Shown here piece by piece: positions 53,549-62,060 of a stretch of DNA of 64,000 bases. The notes below the pieces were generated by a model that did no database searches, was not told the DNA's origin, and was given only the letters and a program-made list of their open reading frames with translations. Location of the stretch: assembly GCA_029210965.1 (NCBI GenBank), contig JARGFZ010000006.1:1-64000 (forward strand). Direction: 5' to 3'. A program made the translations under genes and the position numbers. The stretch is from a bacterium. GTDB lineage: Bacteria; BMS3Abin14. How positions within the stretch are numbered: the stretch's first letter is position 1; every line of letters begins with the position of its first letter.

Positions 53549-53682
53549 TTGATCACCTCGCAAAAAGTCCATTAGTGGCTTTTTGCTCCACGGAAATCGA
53601 AAAGTGTCATTTTCGCTTTCCTCACAAATCAATGACATAATTTGCCGGTCATTGATTTGGGCGCCCCGCTCGGGGCGCATTT
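53549..53682 (+). repeat. MITE-like element, copy D (3' truncated)
   Basis: 134 bp, lacking the last hairpin. It begins at the base directly before the hrcA start codon. Its second stem reads GGAAATCGAAAA with TTTTCGCTTTCC, where a G-to-C change on one arm is matched by C-to-G on the other. The third stem is AAATCAATGAC/GTCATTGATTT, and the fourth GCGCCCCGC/CGGGGCGC. Confidence 0.88.
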
Positions 53683-54078
53683 TCTCCTGTTAATATGAAC
53701 AAGTCTGCACACTGACCCCTCGCCGTCATCTATCTTGAAGACGCCGAGCTGATGATGGGTTGTAACATAACCAGAGAAACGCATTAGGGCAAGAGGCGAG
53801 GCGTTTCTCTGGTGAGCACGCAGAACGCAGGAGGAAAAGCATTGTTTCCGTAAAAGTGGTAAAAGCTGATTTACCGCAGGGTACGCCGCGCGGTCATTCC
53901 CAGACCGCATCGCAGAGTTTAATAACCTTATATTTTCCAACCATCTGCTTCCTGCTTCAATTTTCCCCCGGTCATCCTTATCAAAATTTACCCTGCGTAA
54001 CCCTGCCGAGCGGCCTGCAGTCGGCCGCGCTGCGGTTAGACAGCTTTTGAATTTTCCCTGCGTGCTGCGTGCTGAAAC
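53683..54078. other. Intergenic region with a hairpin insertion repeat
   Basis: 396 bp without a supported gene. At 53990-54038 is the filled form of a short repeat: CCCTGC, then hairpin GCGGCC/GGCCGC (54010-54028), then CTGC and GGTTAG. CTGCGTG units (54057-54072) touch the hemW stop. The hrcA promoter should lie here, but no consensus is seen. Confidence 0.6.
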
Positions 54079-55194
54079 CTACCCATCCCCCAGTATCCGA
54101 ACAAAAACTTCATTAGATAACAACATTCCTCTCGTTGTTAATCTCACCCGACCCGCGCTGAACCGTATCAGCCCCAGTTCCGTCAGTTCGGAAAGGTGCG
54201 GTTTCAAAAATTCCATGGAGTCCGAACCGTACCTGTGGGCAAAGGTGAGCCTGTTCACCCCCTTTGTCATGCGCAGGCCCAGGATGAGGGCCTCCCTGGC
54301 CCGGTCCGTCCCCCCCTCCCGGGAAAGCTCTTCCCGGCAAGATAGGGGATCTTTCAAATAGGCCTCTATGTCGGGGCGGTTTCGCCAACGGATCCTCGTG
54401 CCATCCACAGTCCCACCAACTGTAACCGCACTGTGGGCCGAAGGCCCGAGGCCGATAAAATTCCTGTCCTCCCAGTACACCGTGTTGTGCAGACTGTCGT
54501 GCCCGGGCCGGGCAAAGTTGGTGATTTCATACTGCCTGTAGCCGGCGGCGCCCAGGACACGGGCCGACTCTCTGAACATGGCAGCCGCCAGGTCAGGGTC
54601 ACCTTCTTCCGGCCCCCCGGTCTCCGGCCCTTCCAGCATATACAGGCTGATATGGTCCGGATCCAGGTTGACTGTTCGCTCCAGATCCCCCACGAGGTCC
54701 TCCAGAGTCTGGTCTTCAATACCGTATATAAGGTCCAAACCCACGGAAGAGAATCCGGCCGAACGTGCGCTTGCCACGGGATCGGGTTCCAGCAGTCCCC
54801 CCACACCCAGGATCTTCCTTATCCGGGGATCGAAGGATTTCACTCCAACGCTCACGCGGTCAAAACCAGCCTGGGCGTATTGGGCAAGCTCCTCAAAACT
54901 GACCACCCCGTCCGTTTCCATCGTCGCCTCTGCCAACGTGGTCAGGTCGAAACGGTCCCCGATGGATTCAAAAAGGGAACGATAGAACTCAGGCGGCAGC
55001 AAGGTGGGTGTCCCCCCGCCGACATAGAGTGTGTGAATAGCTTCCCTGGCAGGTTCTTTTTCCAGGGCGTAAAGCTCCCTGGTCACGGCATCGAGATACG
55101 CCTTCCAGCCTGGTATCTCAGGAACCCGGTAGAAGTGGCAGTAGGGGCAGAGCCTCTTACAAAATGGAATATGTAAATATATAGATAGGGACAT
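54079..55194 (-). CDS. hemW: Heme chaperone HemW (radical SAM)
   Basis: 371 residues. Radical SAM cluster motif with C12, C16 and C19 (FCKRLCPYCHF), the HemN/HemW-type YVGGGTPTLLP, SVGVKSFD and the C-terminal HemW domain. HemW, formerly called HemN-like coproporphyrinogen oxidase, lacks oxidase activity and is a heme chaperone; the CxxxCxxC followed by H/F rather than AC supports HemW. It lies upstream of the hrcA operon but with a 530-bp gap. Confidence 0.9.
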   Translation of the reverse strand: MSLSIYLHIPFCKRLCPYCHFYRVPEIPGWKAYLDAVTRELYALEKEPAREAIHTLYVGGGTPTLLPPEFYRSLFESIGDRFDLTTLAEATMETDGVVSFEELAQYAQAGFDRVSVGVKSFDPRIRKILGVGGLLEPDPVASARSAGFSSVGLDLIYGIEDQTLEDLVGDLERTVNLDPDHISLYMLEGPETGGPEEGDPDLAAAMFRESARVLGAAGYRQYEITNFARPGHDSLHNTVYWEDRNFIGLGPSAHSAVTVGGTVDGTRIRWRNRPDIEAYLKDPLSCREELSREGGTDRAREALILGLRMTKGVNRLTFAHRYGSDSMEFLKPHLSELTELGLIRFSAGRVRLTTRGMLLSNEVFVRILGDG

Positions 55195-55198
55195 AATA

Positions 55199-55364
55199 GT
55201 CGTAGTCCTGGTCCTCGTCGTAGTACTGGTTCAAGAAGGACCTTTACTAGGCACCAGGTCAAGGACTAGGTCTAGGTCCAGGTCTAGGTCTAGGTCTAGC
55301 TCTGGGTTCGAGGTTCTAGGTTCTAGGTCTTGATCTTCTCCTGCGTTCTGCGTTCTGCGTTCTG
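55199..55364. repeat. GGTCTA hexamer and CTGCGTT heptamer arrays
   Basis: GTCGTAG/GTCCTGG units at 55199-55230, GGTCTA hexamers (about six, 55269-55301), GGTTCTA heptamers (55306-55329) and CTGCGTT (three units, 55340-55364) fill the gap between hemW and oppF. Confidence 0.85.
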
Positions 55365-55376
55365 TATTTCAAGACC

Positions 55377-56387
55377 TTATCTCAAATGGCACGCCGCTCT
55401 ATGCCCTTCTCCTGCACGTTCGGTGAGCTCCGGCGTATGCTGTCGGCAGATGTCCTTTGCCAGAGGACAGCGCGGGTGAAACGCACACCCTGGAGGAGGG
55501 TTCATAGGGCTGGGAACCTCTCCGGGAAGCCCGTCACCGCGGATGGACAGCTCGGGATCCGGTTCGGGGATGGCCCGGATCAGTTCCTCCGTGTAGGGAT
55601 GGACCGGACGCTGATAGAGTTCTTCGACCTTTCCCTCTTCCACTACACGCCCCAGGTACATGACAGCCACCCGGTCGCAGATACTGCGCACAACCCTCAG
55701 GTCGTGGGAAATGAAAAACATCGTAAAGGACAGGTGACCCTTGAGAGCCATAAGAAGGTTCAGAATCTGGGCCTGGATGGAAACGTCGAGGGCTGAAACA
55801 GGTTCATCTGCCACAAGGAACTCGGGGTGCAGAATGATCGCCCTGGCGATCCCGATCCTCTGCCGCTGCCCGCCGGAAAATTCGTGAGGGTAACGGCCCA
55901 CGCTGTCCGGGGCCAACCCCACAAGTTCGATCATCTCCTGCACTTTTTCCCGGACCTCGGTTCCTGTCAGGCCGGCGATGCGGAGGGGCTCCCCAACAAT
56001 GGAATCGATAGTTTTTCTGGGATTCAGGGAACCGAAGGGATCCTGAAAGATGATCTGCATACGTTTTCTGAACACCCGCATCCGGTGCCTGTCCAGATCG
56101 GTGATGTCGATACCATCGAAAAAGATCCGGCCGCCGCTCGGTTCGATGAGCCTGAGGATCATACGCCCCAGGGTCGTCTTTCCGCACCCCGATTCCCCCA
56201 CGAGACCGAAGACCTCGTCCCGGTGGATGTCCAGGGAAACCCCATCCACCGCCTTGACGCCACCGATGATCCTGCTCAGGACACCCCCCTTGACCGGGAA
56301 GGTCTTGGAGAGATCACGGACTTGTAGAATCAGATCGACGGAAGAAGCAGCAGTAGAAGTAGGAGTAGGAGTAGAAGTATCAGTCAT
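55377..56387 (-). CDS. Peptide ABC transporter ATPase, OppF/DppF type
   Basis: 336 residues from the ATG at 56387. Walker A GESGCGKTTLGR, signature LSGGQRQRIGIARAI, Walker B LVADEPVSALD, and the C-terminal oligopeptide/dipeptide extension with CAFHPRCPLAKDIC. It energises uptake of peptides or nickel-peptide-like substrates with its partner OppD. The N-terminal TDTSTPTPTSTAASS is read from a GTAGAAGTAGGA-type repeat (56349-56385). No permease or binding protein is in the window. Confidence 0.9.
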   Translation of the reverse strand: MTDTSTPTPTSTAASSVDLILQVRDLSKTFPVKGGVLSRIIGGVKAVDGVSLDIHRDEVFGLVGESGCGKTTLGRMILRLIEPSGGRIFFDGIDITDLDRHRMRVFRKRMQIIFQDPFGSLNPRKTIDSIVGEPLRIAGLTGTEVREKVQEMIELVGLAPDSVGRYPHEFSGGQRQRIGIARAIILHPEFLVADEPVSALDVSIQAQILNLLMALKGHLSFTMFFISHDLRVVRSICDRVAVMYLGRVVEEGKVEELYQRPVHPYTEELIRAIPEPDPELSIRGDGLPGEVPSPMNPPPGCAFHPRCPLAKDICRQHTPELTERAGEGHRAACHLR

Positions 56388-56506
56388 AATTATTGATCCA
56401 ATTTCCAAGATCCAAAATCTAAAAAAAGATAATTCACCACAGTATTGAATTAACTGCCGCATTTACGGGAACCCGCTTTTTTCCCTTAACTTGGTTTCCC
56501 CTGTGT

Positions 56507-56547
56507 CACCCTGTGGAGCGGCCTCCAGCTGGCCGCGCTGTGGTTAG
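56507..56547. repeat. Short repeat with hairpin insertion, second filled copy
   Basis: CCCTGTG is followed by hairpin GCGGCC (56518-56523)/GGCCGC (56531-56536), a second CTGTG and GGTTAG. Compared with 4281-4303, about 27 bp appear inserted, flanked by the direct repeat CTGTG. Confidence 0.7.
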
Positions 56548-56609
56548 TTAGTTTTTGATCTTATTCTGCGTTCTGTGTTCTGCGTTCTATCTTTCCCCGC
56601 GTCTTTGTG

Positions 56610-57590
56610 TCACCGCGTCGCCGTGTCGGCTCCTTCCCTTCCCGGGAAAAAACATCTCACCGCCCTTCCCTCCTTCTCCACCAACTCCGGTTCCTCTTTA
56701 CTGCACACCTCCCGGGCCCGGGGGCATCGAGGATGGAACCGGCAGCCGGATGGCATGTCAACCAGGTCGGGCACCGATCCGGGGATGGGGTTGAAACTCC
56801 TTTGGCCTGGGGACGGAAGGGAGGCCATGAGCCCAATGGTGTAGGGGTGCCAGGGATCCTTGAACAGGGGCTTCACCGAGCTTATCTCCACGATAACCCC
56901 TGCGTACATGACACAGACACGGTCTGCCACCTCGGCGACCACTCCCAGATCGTGAGTGATGAGAAGGAGAGAACGGTCATGCCCCCGGATGAGGCGCTCC
57001 ATGAGCCTGAGGATCTGGGCCTGCACAGTCACATCCAGGGCAGTTGTAGGCTCGTCGGCAATGAGGAGGTCCGGTTCACAGGCCATGGCCATGGCGATGA
57101 GAGCCCTTTGCTGCATTCCTCCTGACATCTGGTGCGGGTATTCACCCGCACGCCGTTGGGGGTCGGGGATCCCCACCTGTCCCAGAAGCTCCACCGCTTT
57201 CTGGCCAGCATCCTCACGATTCATCCCCCTGTGAACCCTGAGAACCTCCGACACCTGATCGCCCAGAGAGAAGACGGGGTTTAGGGCTGACATGGGTTCC
57301 TGAAAGACCATGGAGATGCGATCCCCCCTGATGAGCCTTATTTCTTCTGCTTCCATTTTCAGGAGGTCCCGGCCATCGAAGAGTACTTCACCCCCGGTGA
57401 TGCTCCCCGGAGGAGGGACCAACTGGAGGATGCTCAGGGCGGTCATGCTCTTTCCGCAGCCCGACTCCCCCACGAGGCAAAGTACCTCTCCCTTCTCAAG
57501 GCTGAAGGAGACACCATCCACAGCCTTGAGGAGACCGCCCTCGCCGGGGAAGGAGGTAGTGAGGTTTTTTAGTTCGAGAAGAGCGGTCAT
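56610..57590 (-). CDS. Peptide ABC transporter ATPase, OppD/DppD type
   Basis: 326 residues. Walker A GESGCGKSMTALSIL, signature MSGGMQQRALIAMAMAC, Walker B LLIADEPTTALD and the C-terminal CRFHPRCPRAREVC of the dipeptide/oligopeptide group. It forms the heterodimeric motor with the neighbouring OppF-type protein. The last residues (GREGADTATR) and stop are encoded by a CCGTGTC/CCGCGTC repeat. It is separated from oppF by 222 bp of repeats rather than overlapping it, which is unusual for this pair. Confidence 0.9.
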   Translation of the reverse strand: MTALLELKNLTTSFPGEGGLLKAVDGVSFSLEKGEVLCLVGESGCGKSMTALSILQLVPPPGSITGGEVLFDGRDLLKMEAEEIRLIRGDRISMVFQEPMSALNPVFSLGDQVSEVLRVHRGMNREDAGQKAVELLGQVGIPDPQRRAGEYPHQMSGGMQQRALIAMAMACEPDLLIADEPTTALDVTVQAQILRLMERLIRGHDRSLLLITHDLGVVAEVADRVCVMYAGVIVEISSVKPLFKDPWHPYTIGLMASLPSPGQRSFNPIPGSVPDLVDMPSGCRFHPRCPRAREVCSKEEPELVEKEGRAVRCFFPGREGADTATR

Positions 57591-58210
57591 GTGAATCTCA
57601 TATCTCAGATCTCAGATCTCAAAAGATGGCCGTGAATCGTCAACCGTGAATAGTGAATGGAGTAGATTTAAACTGTTCACAGTTGGCAGAGTCTACCATA
57701 TTTCCCTGTATGCTCTAGTAAGAATGCAATTCATGCCTGACCGTTCACTGTTCACTGATCTTTTCCCCGTGCCTGCCAGCTGTCGCCTTGGCGAAGGTTG
57801 GTCCCCGTGTCTATATCTTCTCCCGGCTCCCGGCTCCTGCCCTAAACGCACCCCCTCCCCCTCTCGCCCACTCTCCCTCTCCGATTTAATCCCCGTGTCC
57901 CCGCGTCGCCGTGTCACCGTGTCAGACGGTTTCCAGGATCTTTTCCCCGATACACCGATACAAAGCCTGTCACGCCAAAGGCGTGAACACCCCGATACCT
58001 GCTTTTCTGCGTCCTGCGTGCTGCTTTTTATATACCTGCCCTTGACACCCCGTGATATGGTTACAGATTACGGTTCTCGGATGCATGACTCATTCGAGAA
58101 CCGTGTTTGAAGTTTGAGGTTTGATGTTTGAAGTTACCATTCACTATTCACTATTCACCGTTCACTGGATTTCTGAGATATGAGATCTGAGATTTGAGAT
58201 AAGGGTTTAT
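57591..58210. other. Largest gap: repeat families only
   Basis: 620 bp without a supported gene. Arrays of ATCTCAG (57594-57622), TTCACTG/GTTCACAG (57670-57690 and 57740-57760), CCGTGTC octamers (57891-57925), the hairpin TCACGCC/GGCGTGA (about 57972-57988), CTGCGTC (58007-58025), TTTGAAG/TTTGAGG (58104-58130), ATTCACT (58137-58165) and GAGATAT/GAGATCT (58168-58203). The uvrA promoter must be near the right end. Confidence 0.65.
58070..58104. promoter_or_regulatory. 10-bp inverted repeat upstream of uvrA
   Basis: ACGGTTCTCG and its exact complement CGAGAACCGT flank a 15-base spacer, 107 bp before uvrA. It could be an operator (uvrA is SOS-controlled in many bacteria) or a weak hairpin terminator. 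It does not match the E. coli LexA box. Confidence 0.4.
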
Positions 58211-61033
58211 ATGGCCACCGACACCATCATCATAAAAGGCGCAAGAGAACACAACCTAAAGAATGTGAACGTCAGCATCCCCAGGGATTCCCTCACCGTT
58301 ATCACCGGCGTTTCGGGATCTGGTAAATCCTCCCTGGCTTTTGACACCCTCTATGCGGAAGGCCAGCGAAGGTATGTGGAATCCCTGTCGGCCTACGCCC
58401 GCCAGTTCCTGGAGCAGATGGACAAACCTGATGTGGATTCCATCGAGGGGCTTTCCCCTGCCATCTCCATTGAGCAGAAGACGGTGAGCCGGAACCCGAG
58501 ATCCACCGTGGGCACCGTCACAGAGATCTACGACTATCTCCGGCTGCTGTTCGCCAGGATCGGCATTCCCTTCTGTTATAACTGCGGCCGCCTCATCGAT
58601 GCCCGCTCATCGCAGCAGGTCATCGACGCCCTTATGGAGCTGAACTCTGGAAGCAGACTCACCCTCCTGGCACCGGTTGTCCGGGGGCGGAAGGGAGAGT
58701 ACCGCAAGGAGCTTGAGAAGTTCGCACGCCAGGGGTTCCTCAGGGCCCGTATCGACGGGAATATTGTGGGGCTGGATGAGGAGATCAACCTCGACCGGAA
58801 TAAGAAGCACGACATCGAGATCGTCGTTGACCGGATCGTTATCAAACCGGAGGTCCGCAACCGCCTGGCAGATTCGGTGGAGCTTGCCCTCAAGGTAGGG
58901 GATGGCCTCCTTATAAGCCTGACTGGTGAGGGGCAAGAGAACATATTTTCAGAAAAGCTGGCGTGCGCCACCTGCCAGATAAGCTACCCGGAGATCTCCC
59001 CGAGGTTCTTCTCCTTTAACAACCCCACAGGGGCCTGTTCTGCCTGCGGCGGCCTCGGCTTTACAACCGAGATCGATCCGGAACTGGTCATCCCCGACCC
59101 CGGTGTATCCATCAGGGAAGGGGCTCTTGCTCCGTGGCGCAAACGCAGCAGCATGTTCTACCATCAGCTCCTCCAGTCCCTTGCCGGCCATTACAAGTTT
59201 GACCTCAATACCCCTTTCAAGGATCTACCGGAGATAGCCAAGCGGGTGATCCTCTACGGTTCCGGTTCCCAGGCGGTGAACATCCAGTATGAGGACGCAA
59301 GCCAGCAGTGGAAAACCAGAAATCCCTTTGAGGGTGTCATACCCAACCTGAAGAGGCGCTATTTTGAGACCAGTTCAGAGCACAGCCGGGAGGAGATAGA
59401 GGCGTTCATGAGCAACAGGACATGCGAGTCCTGCAAAGGCGCCCGCCTGCGCCAGGAAAGCCTCCATGTAAAGGTGGGGGAAAGAAACATTCACGAGGTG
59501 ACCACCCTTTCCATCGGGGAAGCTTTGAACTTTTTCCGGGAGCTTTCCCTTACGGAAAAGGAACAGGAGATCGGCTCGAGGATACTGAAAGAGATCCAGG
59601 AGCGCCTGGGGTTCCTGAGGGATGTGGGGCTGGACTACCTGGCCCTGAACAGGACCTCCGGCACCCTCTCCGGAGGGGAGGGGCAGCGTATCCGCCTGGC
59701 CACCCAGATCGGCTCGAGCCTCATGGGAGTCCTTTACATCCTGGACGAACCGAGTATCGGCCTTCACCCCCGGGACAACAAACGCCTCCTCAGAACACTC
59801 CTGCAGCTAAGAGACATGGGAAACACCGTCATCGTGGTGGAACACGACCCCGACACCATCAGAGAGTCGGATTATGTCGTAGACATGGGACCAGGTGCCG
59901 GTGTGCGGGGCGGCAAAGTCGTGGCCCAGGGCACCCCCAAGACCATCATGGAATCGGATGAATCTCTCACGGGAAAGTACCTGTCAGGCAGGATGAGCAT
60001 TGAGATACCCAGGACGCGGCGTAAGGCCGGAGCGCTGGGTTGCCTCAATATAACGGGCGCTTCCCAGAACAATCTGAAGGATATCGACGTGTCCTTTCCC
60101 CTGGGAACCTTCACCTGTGTCACAGGAGTTTCAGGTTCGGGGAAATCCTCCCTGGTCATAGAGACCCTCTACAGGACACTGGCGAAGAGCAAGTCCATCT
60201 CGGCTACCCGGCCGGGAACCCACAACGGCATTCAGGGAGCCCAGTTCATAGACAGGGTCATCGACATTGACCAGTCACCCATCGGCCGCACTCCCCGCTC
60301 CAACCCGGCCACCTATACCGGAGCGTTTACCCCCATCAGGGAGCTTTTTTCAGAGGTACCCGAATCCCGGATCAGGGGCTACAAACCGGGACGGTTCAGC
60401 TTCAACGTCAAAGGAGGCCGGTGTGAGGTATGTCAGGGCGATGGGGTAAAAAAGATCGAGATGCACTTCCTTCCCGACATCCACGTAAGGTGTGAGGTCT
60501 GCGAAGGCAGGAGGTTCAACCGTGAGACCCTTGAGATCACCTACAAGGGAGTCAATATCGCTGAAGTGCTGTCTAAAACTGTGAACCAGACCGCAGATCT
60601 GTTCGCTGAAGTGCCCACCATCGCCCGGAAACTCCACACTCTCCAGGAAGTGGGCATGGGATATATTCAACTGGGTCAGGCCGCCACAACCCTATCCGGG
60701 GGTGAAGCACAGCGTGTAAAACTTTCCCGGGAACTATCCAAGCGGGACACAGGCAGCACACTGTACATCCTCGACGAACCAACGACAGGGCTGCATTTCG
60801 ACGATGTGGTCAAGCTGCTCGGTGTGCTCAACAACCTGGTGGAAAAGGGCAACACTGTCATCGTCATCGAACACAACCTGGAGGTGATCAAGTCAGCCGA
60901 CCACATCATCGACCTTGGTCCGGAGGGAGGCGATGAGGGAGGGGAACTGGTCGCATCAGGGACTCCCGAAGAGGTGGCAAAAGTGAAAGGGAGCTATACG
61001 GGGAAGTTTCTTAAGGAAATACTTGCGAAATAG
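58211..61033 (+). CDS. uvrA: Excinuclease ABC subunit A
   Basis: 940 residues, standard for UvrA. Two ABC ATPase modules with Walker [15 protein letters not shown] and [14 protein letters not shown], signatures [12 protein letters not shown] and [12 protein letters not shown], and zinc fingers CATCQ...CSACGG (about 255-280) and CEVCQGDG...CEVCEGRR (about 740-770). It recognises DNA lesions and loads UvrB. The start is preceded only by a modest AAGGG. The gene ends exactly where a 12-unit heptamer array begins. Confidence 0.97.
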   Translation: MATDTIIIKGAREHNLKNVNVSIPRDSLTVITGVSGSGKSSLAFDTLYAEGQRRYVESLSAYARQFLEQMDKPDVDSIEGLSPAISIEQKTVSRNPRSTVGTVTEIYDYLRLLFARIGIPFCYNCGRLIDARSSQQVIDALMELNSGSRLTLLAPVVRGRKGEYRKELEKFARQGFLRARIDGNIVGLDEEINLDRNKKHDIEIVVDRIVIKPEVRNRLADSVELALKVGDGLLISLTGEGQENIFSEKLACATCQISYPEISPRFFSFNNPTGACSACGGLGFTTEIDPELVIPDPGVSIREGALAPWRKRSSMFYHQLLQSLAGHYKFDLNTPFKDLPEIAKRVILYGSGSQAVNIQYEDASQQWKTRNPFEGVIPNLKRRYFETSSEHSREEIEAFMSNRTCESCKGARLRQESLHVKVGERNIHEVTTLSIGEALNFFRELSLTEKEQEIGSRILKEIQERLGFLRDVGLDYLALNRTSGTLSGGEGQRIRLATQIGSSLMGVLYILDEPSIGLHPRDNKRLLRTLLQLRDMGNTVIVVEHDPDTIRESDYVVDMGPGAGVRGGKVVAQGTPKTIMESDESLTGKYLSGRMSIEIPRTRRKAGALGCLNITGASQNNLKDIDVSFPLGTFTCVTGVSGSGKSSLVIETLYRTLAKSKSISATRPGTHNGIQGAQFIDRVIDIDQSPIGRTPRSNPATYTGAFTPIRELFSEVPESRIRGYKPGRFSFNVKGGRCEVCQGDGVKKIEMHFLPDIHVRCEVCEGRRFNRETLEITYKGVNIAEVLSKTVNQTADLFAEVPTIARKLHTLQEVGMGYIQLGQAATTLSGGEAQRVKLSRELSKRDTGSTLYILDEPTTGLHFDDVVKLLGVLNNLVEKGNTVIVIEHNLEVIKSADHIIDLGPEGGDEGGELVASGTPEEVAKVKGSYTGKFLKEILAK

Positions 61034-61117
61034 CACGCAGGACGCAGGACGCAGGACGCAGGACGCAGGACGCAGGACGCAGGACGCAGGACGCAGGACG
61101 CAGGACGCAGGACGCAG
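61034..61117. repeat. Heptamer tandem array GACGCAG, 12 copies
   Basis: Eleven perfect GACGCAG units (61041-61117) preceded by one variant (CACGCAG). It begins at the base directly after the uvrA stop codon. It is the longest array in the window and probably variable by slippage. Confidence 0.97.
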
Positions 61118-61304
61118 CTAAGTCTGATCACCTTGTTCCTGATGTCAAGGTGATCACTGGTATTTCTCCCGCGTTCAGGTTTTTCCCCGATACTCCGATA
61201 CCTGGACACATATCTTTCCCTCCGTGTCCCCGTGTCTCCGCGTCTCCGTGTCAGGCGCTCCCCCTCTCCCTCGTTTCGAGAGTCCCTCCTGAGCCTCCAA
61301 ACTC

Positions 61305-61333
61305 TTGACATAGGCTCAGGTTGCCCTTACCCT
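61305..61333 (+). promoter_or_regulatory. Promoter of tRNA-Sec
   Basis: TTGACA (61305-61310) and TACCCT (61328-61333) are spaced 17 bp. The -10 box keeps the conserved T, A and final T. The tRNA begins 8 bases later, close to the expected transcription start. Confidence 0.7.
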
Positions 61334-61340
61334 GATCTAC

Positions 61341-61438
61341 GGGAGTGCGTAGGGCACTGGTGGCCCTCCTGGACTTCAAATCCAGTGGTACTGGCTAAAA
61401 CCCGGTACGGTGGGTTCGATTCCCATGCACTTCCGCCA
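61341..61438 (+). tRNA. selC: tRNA-Sec (UCA), selenocysteine tRNA
   Basis: 98 nt with encoded CCA. The 8-bp acceptor stem (GGGAGTGC with GCACTTCC), a long extra arm, T-loop GGTTCGATTCC and anticodon stem CTGGA/TCCAG with loop CTTCAAA (anticodon TCA) are the marks of bacterial SelC. It reads UGA as selenocysteine with SelB and a SECIS element. Confidence 0.96.
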
Positions 61439-61448
61439 AGATAAAATC

Positions 61449-61482
61449 AAAGGACCCCGAATCAACGGGGTCCTTTAATTTT
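61449..61482 (+). terminator. Terminator of tRNA-Sec
   Basis: Stem AAAGGACCCCG (61449-61459) with its exact complement (61466-61476), six-base loop, then AATTTT. Confidence 0.88.
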
Positions 61483-61610
61483 ATACCTCACCCGTAAGCG
61501 GTCCCTGTTTAGGGGTTGATAGACAGAAAATTGCGGTTATATTTTAATTCGACCCTGTAATAATTGTAGATACACTCAGGTTACACATTGATCCTTTAAC
61601 GGGGGTAATA

Positions 61611-62060
61611 ATGAAAAAGATGGCTCTTCTCGCAGTTGCCTTTCTGGTCCTGCTGCCAGGCTTGGTAAAAGCTGATGAATTCAGTCTATACGGTGTCAAA
61701 ATGGGGATGGCACGGGCAGAGGTTGAAACTCACTGGCAAAAACTGGACGAAGATAAATATCACATAGAAGACTCCATCCTGATGAATGTCATGCCGGAGT
61801 TCGACCACATGGACCGGCTGTACCAATTAAGTTTTTCTATTCCCATTCCCCTCCTTGACCAACATCCCGGTCCCTATGTAACAACGACTTTTCAGGACCT
61901 GATTCAGGAACGCTGGGCAAGTGACGATCAGATAGTGAGCCTGAGGACAGGCCGGGGCAATGCGGGTATCATGATAACCAGCAAACACCTTCAGGTTGAA
62001 TATACCGGGCATATTCGCACTCAGATGGAACTCCAGCTTGGCATTCTCCTTAAACCTTGA
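61611..62060 (+). CDS. Exported protein of unknown function
   Basis: 149 residues. A Sec signal peptide (MKKMALLAVAFLVLLPGLVKA) precedes a mixed alpha/beta domain with no cysteines and no recognised family (EFSLYGVKMGMARAEVE is its best-defined block; similar ygVklGms blocks occur in small periplasmic proteins). GGGGG lies eight bases before the ATG. The next gene starts inside its stop codon (TTGA), suggesting that the two belong to one operon with the MoxR gene. Confidence 0.7.
   Translation: MKKMALLAVAFLVLLPGLVKADEFSLYGVKMGMARAEVETHWQKLDEDKYHIEDSILMNVMPEFDHMDRLYQLSFSIPIPLLDQHPGPYVTTTFQDLIQERWASDDQIVSLRTGRGNAGIMITSKHLQVEYTGHIRTQMELQLGILLKP

Noticed and set aside
53549-53680. N-terminal extension of HrcA by 44 residues
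   Set aside because: The extension is translated repeat element D. The ATG at 53548 has a strong ribosome-binding site and gives the normal HrcA N-terminus.
61034-61117. CRISPR-like array
   Set aside because: The units are 7 bp and contiguous without spacers, and no cas genes are present. The same holds for the GTGAAGC array at 30169-30229.
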